Shown here one piece after another: positions 1-9,164 of a stretch of 64,000 nucleotides of DNA. Source of the stretch: Acidobacteriales bacterium 59-55 (GTDB lineage Bacteria > Acidobacteriota > Terriglobia > Terriglobales > Acidobacteriaceae); assembly GCA_001897435.1 (NCBI GenBank), contig MKSV01000003.1:62001-126000 (forward strand), read 5' to 3'. The notes under the pieces are model-generated. The model had not been told where the DNA came from and searched no databases. It was given only the letters and a program-made list of their open reading frames with translations. The first letter of the stretch is position 1. Every line of letters begins with the position of its first letter. Both the position numbers and the translations under genes were made by a program.

Positions 1-110
1 AGTGCACACGAAATATCAGGCAGAATCCCGATAACCAAAATCCTCTGCCGAGCGTCGCACAAAGTAGTTCCCCGGGCCGATCACCATTTCACTTATGCAG
101 AAAGGACATC

Positions 111-764
111 ATGAAAGCCCCACATCTCGGGCCCGCCGTTGCGCTTCTTGCCATCGCCGCTCTGCTTCTCACTGTCTCCACCCCCGCCTTCGCCGACAGT
201 TTTCAGATATTTCACGTGCTTTCTGGAACAGAATTTACTTCACCCTTTAACATTGCGGGGATGACCGCTTCAGGCGCGGTTATTGTCAAGAGCCACCCCG
301 GAAATGGCTGCCCCGCTCCATTCCCCTGTTTCACAACCTTTGTTCATGGCGAGCAAGTGGGTCGGGGTACGCCCGTAGACCCCGGGCACTATGACAACGG
401 AATGCCGTGCTCGCCTCGTGTATCCCCAGTTCCCGCCGGATCTGGTGCTTTCGGGACATGCAATAGCGGATACGAGATAGATGAGATTGACAGCCCGCTC
501 GGAGACCGCATCCCTATGCCTTATGCCGAAATCTTCACCGGCCCCGATCCTGTTGCGGATTTTTTCAGCGTCGGTAGCGTACTGTTTCTAAACTCATCCG
601 GAGACTTTGTTTATCAGGTAGGCGGCCCCAAGGTGGGAGACCCCTTCGATGACTATGAGGCAATCGACCTCACAACCAGCGAAACACCCGAACCCAGCAG
701 CATCTTCCTCCTCGGCACGGGACTGCTGGCAGGGTTAGGCACTCTCCGCCGCCGCTTCTTCTAA
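111..764 (+). CDS. PEP-CTERM sorting domain protein, family 1
   Basis: Secreted protein of 217 residues. Residues 1-28 form a signal peptide ending AFADS. The C-terminus carries the PEP-CTERM sorting signal: PEPSS, a hydrophobic helix (FLLGTGLLAGLG), then the basic tail RRRFF, which is normally recognised by exosortase/archaeosortase-type enzymes. AAAGGA stands just before the ATG. The body shares blocks (TFV.G, YDNG.PC, FTGPDPVADFF, EAIDLTT) with the broken gene at 876-1471 and with the gene at 9165-9791, so these are paralogues. The body has no enzyme motif I recognise; an extracellular or matrix role is inference from the sorting signal. No exosortase gene lies in the window. Confidence 0.85.
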   Translation: MKAPHLGPAVALLAIAALLLTVSTPAFADSFQIFHVLSGTEFTSPFNIAGMTASGAVIVKSHPGNGCPAPFPCFTTFVHGEQVGRGTPVDPGHYDNGMPCSPRVSPVPAGSGAFGTCNSGYEIDEIDSPLGDRIPMPYAEIFTGPDPVADFFSVGSVLFLNSSGDFVYQVGGPKVGDPFDDYEAIDLTTSETPEPSSIFLLGTGLLAGLGTLRRRFF

Positions 765-875
765 GAGCGACACTGGTCCCTCTCTCCTGCGGCCGTTTCA
801 TGAATAACGTACACGTCTCTCTAGTCGATGAATCCCCGGGCCAAAACAAAATCCATTGATGTGAAAGGACAGTCC

Positions 876-1471
876 ATGAAAGCCTCCAAGCTGTGGTCAG
901 GCGCTGCGATTCTTGCTATCTCAGTTGCCGCATTTGCCATCCCCGCAACCGCACACGCCGACACCTACAAGATTTACGATCTCGGCGACGCCAACGGCTT
1001 CGATATGTACGGAATTGACACTTCGGGCACTGTGGTTATCTACGATTCCATCAGTTCCCTCTACGCACCTTTGTCGATGGCTCAATCAGTGACATCGCCT
1101 CGACGGCTCCAGTCCTTGCCTACGACAATGGAACGCCGTGCAGCCCCGTCCTTTCCCCTGGCATAACCGTCATCCCCAGCAGCAAGTCCTCCTGCAACAA
1201 TGGACGTGAGGTATACGGGGGTGAGTATATGGGAACAAACAGGGGGATCTATACCGGCCCCGACTCCACCGACTTCCTGCAATCCGGCTCGGTCGATGCC
1301 CTGGTCTTGAACTCGTCCGGAGACTTTGCCTGGACAGACGGTCGCAACGAGGAAAACTTCGAGGCCATCGATCTATCCACTGCGATGACCCCTGAGCCGA
1401 ACAGCTTTATCCTTCTCGGGACTGGACTTTTTGCAGCCCTGGGAACAATGCGCCGCCGCTTGTTTCAATAG
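876..1471 (+). pseudogene. PEP-CTERM protein, family 1, frameshifted
   Basis: The ATG at 876 follows AAAGGACAG and opens a signal peptide ending ATAHADTYKIYDLG. The reading frame is lost near 1062-1070: the first frame runs into unrelated residues and stops at 1166. The -1 frame continues the family sequence (TFVDG, then APVLAYDNGTPCSP, then CNNGREVYGG, then YTGPDSTDFLQSG) to a complete PEP-CTERM tail (PEPNSFILLGTGLF, RRRLFQ) ending at 1471. A single missing base between TAC at 1062 and ACC at 1067 would explain it (Y-G-T-F-V restored). It is either a true pseudogene or a sequencing error; the intact homologues at 111-764 and 9165-9791 make the restored reading secure. Confidence 0.8.
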
Positions 1472-1529
1472 CGATGTCGCTAACCGTTGCGGCCTCGCCT
1501 CCCCAGGTCGAGGCCGTAACGGATCCTCT

Positions 1530-3752
1530 TTACTGGCCCGGCATTCCCGCGTACTGCCCGCTGTGCGTCCACCGGTCGCACCAGTCGTTGACCGTCTCGT
1601 ACCAGAGCTTCGAGTTCTGCGGCTTCAGCACCCAGTGCCCCTCGTCCGGGAAGTAGAGCATCTTGCTGGGCACATGCAGCCGCTGCAACGCCGTGAAGAG
1701 CTGGAAGCCTTCCGAGACGTCGAGCCGATAGTCCTTCTGCGAATGGATAATCAGCGTCGGCGTCTTCGCGTTCTGAATCGACAGCATCGGCGACCACTTC
1801 CGAAACGGATCGTCGGCCACCGGTCCCGCCGCATACTTCCACGGCTGCCCCGGCCCCGCCGTTCCCGGCCGCTTGAACTCCCACTCGTTGAACCACAGTT
1901 CTTCGGTCGTGCCATAGGCGCTCTGCGGGTTGTACATGCCGTCGTGCGTCACAATGCACTTGAAGCGGTCGGTGTGCGTCAGCACCCAGTTCGCCATAAA
2001 GCCGCCATAGCTCGCGCCCAGCGCGCACTCGCGCGTCTTGTCGATGAAGGGATACTTCTTCTCCGCGTAATCCAGCCCTTTCATCAGATCGATATAGGCC
2101 TTGCCGCCCCAGTCCCCGCTCACCTCGTCGACAAACTTCTGCCCATAGCCGGTCGAACCGCGCCGGTTGATCATCACCACGACGTAGCCGTTGGCCGCGA
2201 ACAGCTCCGCGTTCCAGCGATAGCTCCACGCATCGCCCCACGCCGTCTGCGGTCCGCCATGCATCAGGAACTTCAGCGGATACTTCTTCGACGCATCGAA
2301 GTTCGGCGGACGAATGATGAACCCCTGCACCGAAGTATTGCCCGCGCCGGGAAACATAAAGCTCTCCATCCGGGGCAGGTCGAGCTGCGCCAGCAGCCCG
2401 CTGTTCAGATGCGACAGCCGCACTACAGGCGCACCGCCGCCGCCCGAGGCGTTCAATGCAATCGCGCCCACCGCCGCCGGATACCTCACCGTCATCACCG
2501 AAGCAACCAGCGTCCTTCCATCGGGCGAGACCTGCAGACCGCCGTACTCCGCCTTGTTGGCCACCGCCGTCGCCTCCGGAAGATCGACCTGCGTGGAGAG
2601 AATGTTCTCCTCTCCCATCTCGCCGCTGGCAAAGTAGATCGTCTTCGAGTCCGGAGCCCAGGTAAATTCATCCACCCAGTTGTCGAACTTCGGCAGCATC
2701 TCCCGGATCGTCTTCGCCTGCCGGTCATACAGCATCAGACGGAAGCGGTCGCTCTCGAACCCCGCCCGTGCCTGTGAACGGAACGCGATGTACCGTCCAT
2801 CAGGCGAGTAGGAGGGCGCGTCGTCGCTGCCCGGCGAGGTCGAGATCTTCACCGCCCGCGCCCCCGGCTCGTCCAGCCGCAGCGTGATCACATCGTTGTT
2901 GGTACTCGCCGCCGGCTCCACGTCCAGGTTGGTCACATACGCCACCTCCTTCGAATCGGGAGCCCACGCATACCCTCGCGGGCCGCCCAGCGAAAACACG
3001 GGCACCTCCGCATCGCCCACCTCTCGCCGCGGCGTCAGGTCGCGTACCGCATTGCCATCGCTGGCCGAAACCACCATCAGATGGCTGCGCTTGTCGCCGA
3101 TGTAGTGATCCCAGTGCCGGTACAGCAGATGCGTAAAGATCATCGCCTTCACCGGACTCTTCGCCGCCGCCTCATCCCTGCGCTTGTTGCAGGCGTCTTC
3201 CTGCAGCCAGGACTCTTCATCGCTGCACTCCGGATAAACCCGCGAAACGAACAGAATCCGCTGCGAGTCCGGCGACCACACCGCGCCGTCGGCCTCCGTG
3301 CTTAAATTGGTCAGGCGCTTCGGCGTGCCCAGCGTCCCCGTCGCTTCGTTCCATGCGGCAAGAAAGATCTGCGACAGCCCCGTCGTGCTATCGGTCGCGA
3401 CAAACAACACCTGCTTACCGTCCGGCGAGAACCGCCCATTGCTCTCGCCCTCCTTCCAGAAGGTCACCTGCTTCTCCGCAGGCCGTGCGGCGGAATCGCC
3501 CCCCAGCGGCACCACCCAAAGATGGCTCACCTTGGTATTGGCGGCAAGATCGACATCCACCGCCGAAAACATCACCCACTTGCCGCTCGGCGATATCTGG
3601 GGATCGTCGATCCGCTTCATCCGCTGCAGATCGTCGAAGGTCATCGGGCGCTTGCCCGAAACAGCAGCCGCCCCCACCCCTTGCCCAAAGGCCACGCCAC
3701 CCCATGCCGCCAACCCCACCAGCAAACCTGCAAACGTCTTCGTTGTCCTCAT
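1530..3752 (-). CDS. S9 family prolyl oligopeptidase-type serine peptidase
   Basis: A 740-residue secreted peptidase. The signal peptide covers about residues 1-23 (ends AFGQG). Residues 40-430 hold the WD40-like propeller with PD-type repeats (SPDGKQVLFVA, SPDSQRILFVS, SPDGRYIAF). The C-terminal alpha/beta-hydrolase domain contains the nucleophile motif GASYGGFM (S581), the acid in HSQKDYR (D674) and the histidine in DEGHW (H706), so the triad is complete. Length fits the DPP-IV/acylaminoacyl-peptidase subfamily; the exact substrate cannot be read from sequence. It probably releases peptides in the periplasm or outside the cell. It converges with the frameshifted PEP-CTERM gene, 58 bases apart. 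Confidence 0.93.
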   Translation of the reverse strand: MRTTKTFAGLLVGLAAWGGVAFGQGVGAAAVSGKRPMTFDDLQRMKRIDDPQISPSGKWVMFSAVDVDLAANTKVSHLWVVPLGGDSAARPAEKQVTFWKEGESNGRFSPDGKQVLFVATDSTTGLSQIFLAAWNEATGTLGTPKRLTNLSTEADGAVWSPDSQRILFVSRVYPECSDEESWLQEDACNKRRDEAAAKSPVKAMIFTHLLYRHWDHYIGDKRSHLMVVSASDGNAVRDLTPRREVGDAEVPVFSLGGPRGYAWAPDSKEVAYVTNLDVEPAASTNNDVITLRLDEPGARAVKISTSPGSDDAPSYSPDGRYIAFRSQARAGFESDRFRLMLYDRQAKTIREMLPKFDNWVDEFTWAPDSKTIYFASGEMGEENILSTQVDLPEATAVANKAEYGGLQVSPDGRTLVASVMTVRYPAAVGAIALNASGGGGAPVVRLSHLNSGLLAQLDLPRMESFMFPGAGNTSVQGFIIRPPNFDASKKYPLKFLMHGGPQTAWGDAWSYRWNAELFAANGYVVVMINRRGSTGYGQKFVDEVSGDWGGKAYIDLMKGLDYAEKKYPFIDKTRECALGASYGGFMANWVLTHTDRFKCIVTHDGMYNPQSAYGTTEELWFNEWEFKRPGTAGPGQPWKYAAGPVADDPFRKWSPMLSIQNAKTPTLIIHSQKDYRLDVSEGFQLFTALQRLHVPSKMLYFPDEGHWVLKPQNSKLWYETVNDWCDRWTHSGQYAGMPGQ

Positions 3753-3849
3753 CGCGCCAGTCTACTATCGGCGAAAATACTTCTACAAAGATTTGTAGCC
3801 ACCACAACCCACCCTCAATCTGTTTGTCGCACCCAAGCGAATCCCCTCA

Positions 3850-3952
3850 GGCGTAGCTTTTGGGGTTTGTCATTCCCGAAGGGAATCTGCGTTTAGCTCA
3901 CACCACCAAGCCTGTGGGTACGCCAAGGGGCTTCAGCGCCTGAGGCATGCCA
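3850..3952 (+). repeat. D-type and degenerate C-type intergenic repeats
   Basis: TTTGTCATTCCCGAAGGGAA (family D) is followed by a degenerate family C unit GGTACGCCAAGGGGCTTCAG. Both are in + orientation and lie between the S9 peptidase start and the end of the histidine kinase gene. No ORF. Confidence 0.7.
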
Positions 3953-3957
3953 CACCT

Positions 3958-5370
3958 CTAAGCCACCTGATGGACAACCGTCGACACCCTCCGCACTGCG
4001 CTGTCGGCCTGCGGTAGCTCCACCACCAGCGCCGCGCCATGCGGATGCAGGTTGAACGCGCTGATCTCGCCGCCATGCTCATGCACGATCCCATAGCAAA
4101 CGCTCAACCCCATGCCCACACCGGCGCCCGGCTCCGTCGTCGTATACAGCGGGTCGAAGACCCGCAACGGCTCCGTGAATCCCGGCCCGGTATCGCTCAC
4201 AATCACCTGCACCCAGCCCGCATCGCGGCTGACGGAGATGCGTATCTCCCGTTCCGTCTCCTCCGCTTCATCCCCCGCTTCCTCCTCGCCCAGCGCGGCA
4301 ATCGCCTGCGCCGCATTGTTCAGCAGATGCTCCAGCATCTGCCGCAACTGCTCCGCATTTCCCCACACCGACGGAAGATCGTCCTCGGCCTCGACCGCCA
4401 GTCGTACGCCTCTGCCGTCCAGCTTCCCCTCGCACTCCTCCGCCAACTCCCGCACCAGCGCCGCCATCTCCACCGGCTCGTGCACCTGCGCCGTGGGGCT
4501 GCCGAAGGTCAGTAGATTCTGTACTGTCTCGCGCATCCGCCGCGCCTCCTGCGCAATCGTCTCGGCCTCCACCCGCACCCGCGGCTCATTTGTCGTCTCC
4601 GCGATCAGCTCCGAGAATCCCAGCACCGAGGTCAGCGGATTGTTGAGCGCGTGAGCAATTCCCCCGGCCAGCAGCGCCAGCCCGGTCAATTCGCCGGCCC
4701 GCTGATGTCCTTCTGCCAGTACAGCATTCTCCATTCCCCGCCCCAGCTTCACCGCCAGCGCCTCCAGCGGCGGCAGTACATCCCTGATCGCGTGATGCCT
4801 CATCGTCAGCAGCCTGTCGGCGCACACTGCCAGCGCGCCGGCCAGTTGCCCCCGCGTCGTCCAGAAGGGAACCATGATCGCGCGCGCGCAGCCAACCTCC
4901 ACGGAATCAGGATTACGCCCCAGAACTACGGCAAAACTCTTCGCCCCCACCTGGGTGCCCATCACGTTGTTGATCCGCCTGCCATCCGTAACCGTCTGTT
5001 CCTCTTCCATCACCCGCTCGCCCCACTCGTGCAGCGCGCCGATCAGCGCCTCCTCCATGCCGACGCTGCCGGCCACGTACATCCGCCCCTCGCCGTCATC
5101 GACCAGCATCGCCACTCGCTGAAATGCGCTCTTCTTGGTCACCAGCCGGCAGACCCGCCGCGCCAGCCCCCGCACATCGTCTTCCTCGCGAAGACGGGCG
5201 TCGAACCGCGCATAGGCCTCAAACTCCTCGCGAATTCTCCGGTCGCGCCGCCGCTCGGCTGCATAGAGCCTCCTCTGATGGCTCATCAACAGCCCCGCGC
5301 CGCCCATGCCCAGAATTCCGACGACGCATCCCCAGTGCAGCGCCCACATAGCACTTAACCAGACCAGCAT
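3958..5370 (-). CDS. sensor histidine kinase with GAF-like input domain
   Basis: A 470-residue kinase. An N-terminal membrane segment (about residues 8-29) is followed by a short coiled stretch rich in R/E, then a GAF-like domain (about 65-190), a HisKA dimerisation domain with the phosphoacceptor in GGIAHALNNPL (H240), and a HATPase_c domain (N-box HLLNNAAQA, G1 SDTGPGF, G2 GVGMGLS). H-box and N/G boxes are intact, so it should autophosphorylate. No response regulator is adjacent, so the partner is unknown. It is transcribed divergently from the gene at 5455; their starts are 84 bases apart and may share a control region. Confidence 0.92.
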   Translation of the reverse strand: MLVWLSAMWALHWGCVVGILGMGGAGLLMSHQRRLYAAERRRDRRIREEFEAYARFDARLREEDDVRGLARRVCRLVTKKSAFQRVAMLVDDGEGRMYVAGSVGMEEALIGALHEWGERVMEEEQTVTDGRRINNVMGTQVGAKSFAVVLGRNPDSVEVGCARAIMVPFWTTRGQLAGALAVCADRLLTMRHHAIRDVLPPLEALAVKLGRGMENAVLAEGHQRAGELTGLALLAGGIAHALNNPLTSVLGFSELIAETTNEPRVRVEAETIAQEARRMRETVQNLLTFGSPTAQVHEPVEMAALVRELAEECEGKLDGRGVRLAVEAEDDLPSVWGNAEQLRQMLEHLLNNAAQAIAALGEEEAGDEAEETEREIRISVSRDAGWVQVIVSDTGPGFTEPLRVFDPLYTTTEPGAGVGMGLSVCYGIVHEHGGEISAFNLHPHGAALVVELPQADSAVRRVSTVVHQVA

Positions 5371-5454
5371 GACTCATCCTCGCAATTCGCGTCTATTGTT
5401 TAGAGAGGCGGCGGAAACATCCCGTTGCCCCGCCTTTTACCGGAGCGTTCGCAG

Positions 5455-6417
5455 ATGAAGCCTTTATCCCGCGTCTATTCCCGCATCTCTATCCGCATCC
5501 GCGCTCATCTCTGCGCCTCGGCCTCCGCAGGCCTGCTCGCAGCCTCGCTTCTCCCGCTATCGGCTGCAACCGCCGTCGTCATCGCCACTGTCCTGAATCC
5601 GTACACCGCCCGCGCAGAGGAGCCCGCGGGCTTCGGCCCGCTCGACCCCACCCCCCCTAAAGACCTCACACCACAGCAGATCATCGAAAAGTTCGGCGCG
5701 CGCGAGTCCGTCTTCAACATCGCCCGCCAGAACTACACCTTCCGCCAGAGCGTCAAGGTCGATACCATCAACGACGACACCAACAAGGTCGACGGCGAAT
5801 ACCTCCAGGTCACCGATATCCTCTTTGACAGCAACGGCAAACGCGACGAGCACGTCGTCTTCGCCCCGCAGACCACCCTCGAGCGCGTCATGATGTCGCC
5901 CGCCGACTTCCAGGACATCGAGCAGCGCCTCCCCTTCGTCCTCACCACCGAAGAGCTGCCCCAGTACGACATCACCTACCTCGGCAAGCAGCACATCGAC
6001 GAGATTGACACCTACGTCTTCGACGCCAAGCCCAAGGTGCTCGAAAAGGGAAAACGCTACTTCCAGGGCAAGGTCTGGGTCGACCAGCAGGACTTCCAGA
6101 TCGTTCTCATCAACGGCCGCTCCGTGCCCGACGACAAGCGCAAGGGCCACGAAGACCTCTCCCCGCCCTACACCACCTATTATCAGCAGGTTGACGGAAA
6201 ATACTGGTTCCCCGTCTACACCAAGGCCGAGGGCACGCTGCACTTCGACGGCGGCAACGGCACCATGGCGCAGGACGTCCATCTGCGCACCATCGTCAAA
6301 TACACCGACTACAAGCAGTTCCGCGCCACCAGCCGCATCATCTACAACGGCCAGGACATCACCGACAACAAGGCCCCCGAGGATAACAAGCAGCAGCCAT
6401 CCGCGCCGCCCAAATAA
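5455..6417 (+). CDS. secreted protein resembling outer-membrane lipoprotein-sorting proteins
   Basis: The ATG at 5455 has GGAG upstream; an in-frame ATG at 5425 lacks one. The product (about 320 residues) has an N-terminal signal sequence (ending near PYTARAEEP) and a body reminiscent of LolA/LolB-like lipoprotein-sorting folds: QNYTFRQSVKVDT, YLGKQHIDEIDTYVFDA, GKVWVDQQDFQIVLINGR, GKYWFPVYT. Such single-domain proteins are common in Acidobacteria and mostly uncharacterised. It probably acts in the periplasm. Calling it a lipoprotein carrier would be inference from fold resemblance only. There is a proline-rich tail. Confidence 0.72.
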   Translation: MKPLSRVYSRISIRIRAHLCASASAGLLAASLLPLSAATAVVIATVLNPYTARAEEPAGFGPLDPTPPKDLTPQQIIEKFGARESVFNIARQNYTFRQSVKVDTINDDTNKVDGEYLQVTDILFDSNGKRDEHVVFAPQTTLERVMMSPADFQDIEQRLPFVLTTEELPQYDITYLGKQHIDEIDTYVFDAKPKVLEKGKRYFQGKVWVDQQDFQIVLINGRSVPDDKRKGHEDLSPPYTTYYQQVDGKYWFPVYTKAEGTLHFDGGNGTMAQDVHLRTIVKYTDYKQFRATSRIIYNGQDITDNKAPEDNKQQPSAPPK

Positions 6418-6481
6418 ATCATGGGCTAAATCATGGGCGAGGCGGGCGTCACTTCAAATAGCTTTCCTGCTTCATCATCCC

Positions 6482-6664
6482 CGAAGCAAATCCCCCTGAG
6501 GTGCAGCTTCTTTTGCTTTGTCATTCCCGGAGGGAACCTGCATTTCGCTCGAATCCCCAAGCCCCCTCCGGAGGAAGCCCCCTCAAGTCCCACCCGCAAT
6601 CCACGCCATCTCGACCGAAGACCCGAAGATCCGCAGGGCCGCAGCGGAGAGACCCTGTATTTCC
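6482..6664 (+). repeat. D-type plus A-type intergenic repeats
   Basis: D unit (TTTGTCATTCCCGGAGGGAA) at about 6518, then an A unit at 6601-6662 (CATCTCGACCG, inner palindrome around GGCC, then GCAGCGGAGAGACC and CTGTATT). Both are + oriented and fill the gap before the gene at 6690. Confidence 0.75.
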
Positions 6665-6689
6665 CCTCTCCTACCATAAAGCCCCGCGG

Positions 6690-7079
6690 CTACTCCTCGC
6701 CGCGGGGATGCCCTGCCTTCATCTCGATCGAAAGCGGAGCCCTGGCCACCGCCGGCGAAAAGCCCATCGCCTTGCGCGAGATCTCCGTCACCTGCTCCGG
6801 CACCCCATGCACGGAGACCGGATCGCAGTGCATCTCGGGATTCTCATGCTGCTCCGACATCCAGCGGTCCATCATCGTGCCCGCGCACAGCGCGCCGCAC
6901 AGATGCTTCACCCCGGCCAGGTGCGCGTGCGACCTCTGCCATCGCGTCACCTTCAGCAGCGGCTGGTCCTCGGCCGAACTCTGGCCCTCGAAACAGTCCA
7001 CCCACGCCAGCCACCAACGGTCCTTCTCCGACTTCTGCTTGCCGCACACATCACACGTATAGCTTTCGCTGTAAGCCAT
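6690..7079 (-). CDS. small protein with putative zinc-binding cysteines, unknown function
   Basis: 129 residues starting MAYSESYTCDVCGKQKS. A CxxC pair (C9, C12), a later HLCGALC group and scattered histidines suggest a zinc-ribbon-like site; this is read by eye, not matched to a known family. The middle contains WWLAWVDCFEG and a tail rich in charged residues. It is not obviously linked to the M56 gene 228 bases away on the same strand. No signal peptide, so probably cytoplasmic. Confidence 0.6.
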   Translation of the reverse strand: MAYSESYTCDVCGKQKSEKDRWWLAWVDCFEGQSSAEDQPLLKVTRWQRSHAHLAGVKHLCGALCAGTMMDRWMSEQHENPEMHCDPVSVHGVPEQVTEISRKAMGFSPAVARAPLSIEMKAGHPRGEE

Positions 7080-7306
7080 CTGCCACTCCTGCCGCTGAAA
7101 GTATCACACTTTCAGTCCGGCTACGCTCCAAAAACGAGGCTCATCTGTATCTCTAGTGCCAGAGCGCGATTATATCTATCTCTATTCGATGCGGCGAAGC
7201 CTCACCCGATACAAACTACAGACATTTCCACCACCCCATCTCAAAAAAAGTGGCCAGCGATGCGCTCCCTCGCTGGCCATTCCAGTTGTCCTGTCCCCGT
7301 CCCCGG

Positions 7307-8650
7307 CTAACCTCCCAGGGTATAGGTCACGCTGATTGTGGTCTCCACCGCCGTCGGCTCCCCGTTCAGCAGGAATGGCTTGTAATGCCATGTCTTCACC
7401 GCCTTCATCGCGGCGTCGTCGTAGTCTTTTCGCAGGCTCTGGACCACCTGCAGATCGCTCACGTTTCCGTCCTTATCAATGACGGCCTTCAGCTTGCAAG
7501 TGCCGTCGAGGGTGTTCTTGTCTGCCTTCGCCTGCGCCGGATAGACGGGGTTCTCGCCGCCAATCCTGTTCCCAGCCATCTGTGCAGCGGTTACGTGTGC
7601 GGGGGCATTCGCCGCAGCAGCCGTTGCGGGCGGCAACTCTTTCACCTCCAGCCGCAGCGCCAGCGCCGATCCGCAGGTCGCCAGCCCAACCAGGACACAC
7701 GCCGCCGCGAAGCCGGCTCGCAGCAACCCTCCCGTCTCTCTTCGTTTCATCATCAGGCTCATCACTCTCTTCTCCAGTATGTTGGCATCGAAGATTCCGA
7801 TGGCGTGAACGTTGATGGCCTGCGCCTGATTCGACATCAGCGACGCCAGCCGCAGCAGCGACCGTGCATAGTGCTCTCTTGTGGTTACAAACTCCGCCGC
7901 CATCGCATCGCACACCAGCTCGCGGCTCTGCCTCACCTGCGCCTTCAGCCAGCGCGTCATCGGGTGATAGCCCACCGACAGCGACACCAACTCATAGAGC
8001 ACGTTCTTGGCGAAGTCGCGCCTGCGCATATGCGCCAGTTCATGCGCCAGCGCAGCCTCCGCGTCGCTCGCCTCCGCCGTCTCCATAAAGTCCGGAGGCA
8101 CCAGCAGCATGCGCCGCCGAAAACCGAGCGTCAAAGGCCCGGCAACCATCGCCGTGCTTGCAATCTCCGCTCCGCTCACCTCGAATACCCGGCAACCTCT
8201 CCTCCACGCCGCCTCGCGCTCAGCCGTCAGCACCACCCGCCGCGATCCGCGCCGCAGACGCTCGCTCTGCATCAGCCCCCAGGCCAGCCGTCCGCAAAGG
8301 AACAGTGCGAAGCCCAGATAAACAATGGTCGCGCTATGCCGCAGCCCCGGCGGCAGGTGTAGCGCCGCCCCCGCACTCTGCGTAAACGCGCCCACCGTTA
8401 CCTGCGCCGTCCCGGCCGCTCCGCCGCCCACGCCCAGGCCATGCGGCAACCACGCCATTCCGAACCCGGCGGCGCCCAGCCCCGGCAGGATCGCCGCAAT
8501 CAGCAGCGCCGCCACCCACACCCAATGCTCCGCCTCCGGCCCCAACCGCCGCACCAGCCGGGCCAAGCCATATCCCGCCGCGCACACCAGCGGAACCTGC
8601 CACAGCGAGTTCACCAGGTACCCCAGCACAAACGTTTCGAGTCCGCTCAT
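7307..8650 (-). CDS. M56 family metallopeptidase (BlaR1/MecR1 type) with TonB C-terminal domain
   Basis: A 447-residue membrane protease. Several N-terminal membrane segments (about 5-30, 45-70, 107-127) precede the zinc site HELAH (H203, E204, H207), with the third ligand region SRELVCDAMAAE. Another membrane helix follows at about 315-335. Residues 360-447 form a TonB-C-like domain (YPAQAKADKNTLDGTCKLKAVID, ending ISVTYTLGG). In BlaR1/MecR1 systems the membrane protease inactivates the partner repressor when the sensor is triggered; here the usual penicillin-binding sensor domain is replaced by the TonB-C-like domain, so the signal is unknown. The start overlaps the end of the BlaI gene by four bases (ATGA), so the two form an operon. 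Confidence 0.93.
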   Translation of the reverse strand: MSGLETFVLGYLVNSLWQVPLVCAAGYGLARLVRRLGPEAEHWVWVAALLIAAILPGLGAAGFGMAWLPHGLGVGGGAAGTAQVTVGAFTQSAGAALHLPPGLRHSATIVYLGFALFLCGRLAWGLMQSERLRRGSRRVVLTAEREAAWRRGCRVFEVSGAEIASTAMVAGPLTLGFRRRMLLVPPDFMETAEASDAEAALAHELAHMRRRDFAKNVLYELVSLSVGYHPMTRWLKAQVRQSRELVCDAMAAEFVTTREHYARSLLRLASLMSNQAQAINVHAIGIFDANILEKRVMSLMMKRRETGGLLRAGFAAACVLVGLATCGSALALRLEVKELPPATAAAANAPAHVTAAQMAGNRIGGENPVYPAQAKADKNTLDGTCKLKAVIDKDGNVSDLQVVQSLRKDYDDAAMKAVKTWHYKPFLLNGEPTAVETTISVTYTLGG

Positions 8651-9036
8651 CGCTCGCCTCCGCTCTCCCGATCTGCCTCCAGCCTGCGGCTCAGCTCGGC
8701 GATCTTCTTGGCGTCGAGCTGCTTGCTCTTGATCAGGCTCATCACCAGCTCCTCGCTCGATCCGCCGAACATGCGGTCCACCACGTCGCGCAGCGCATGG
8801 CTCAGGGCCTTGGCCTCGCTCACGGTCGCGCTGTACTCGTACGCCCGCCCGCGCAGCTTGCGCCGCAGTTTGCCCTTGCGGTGCAGAATGTTCAGCATCG
8901 TCTGCACGGTGGTATAGGCGAGCTGCTGCTCCAGCCCCTCCTGCACCTCGCCCACATTGCTTGTGCCCCGCCGCCAGATCACCTGCATGATCTGCAACTC
9001 CAGCTTCGTCAAACCTTCTTTCTCCTGCTCGCCCAT
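8647..9036 (-). CDS. BlaI/MecI/CopY family transcriptional repressor
   Basis: A 129-residue winged-helix repressor: LTKLELQIMQVIW at the N-terminus, GTSNVGEVQEGLEQQLAYTTVQTMLNILHRKGKL (recognition region and wing) and a C-terminal dimerisation helix region (LIKSKQLDAKKIAELSRRLE). It is first in an operon with the M56 protease, translationally coupled. In this family the protease cleaves the repressor to derepress the operon. The promoter region at 9045-9103 contains two dyads that fit its binding sites, so autoregulation is likely. Confidence 0.95.
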   Translation of the reverse strand: MGEQEKEGLTKLELQIMQVIWRRGTSNVGEVQEGLEQQLAYTTVQTMLNILHRKGKLRRKLRGRAYEYSATVSEAKALSHALRDVVDRMFGGSSEELVMSLIKSKQLDAKKIAELSRRLEADRESGGER

Positions 9037-9044
9037 GGGACTTC

Positions 9045-9103
9045 TCCTAACGACTTAGGACATTACGCCGCCTCCACGGATTTTGTCAACTAAAAACTTA
9101 GGA
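9045..9103 (-). promoter_or_regulatory. promoter and twin BlaI-type operators of the blaI-M56 operon
   Basis: On the minus strand: -35 TTGACA (9084-9089), an 18-base spacer, -10 TAATGT (9060-9065). A perfect dyad TCCTAA-CGAC-TTAGGA lies at 9045-9060, touching the -10. A second dyad of the same geometry, AACTAA-AAAC-TTAGGA, lies at 9088-9103, touching the -35. The two operators bracket the promoter, as expected for a self-repressed BlaI operon. Binding itself is inference. Confidence 0.7.
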
Positions 9104-9164
9104 GATAAACTTCATCGCTTGCGGTCTCCGCTGGTGCAGAGGCCGTAAGCCATAAAGTGCAACG

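Noticed and set aside
828..875. Start of the second PEP-CTERM gene at ATG 828
   Set aside because: The 16 extra residues are not signal-like and ATG 876 has the family ribosome site.
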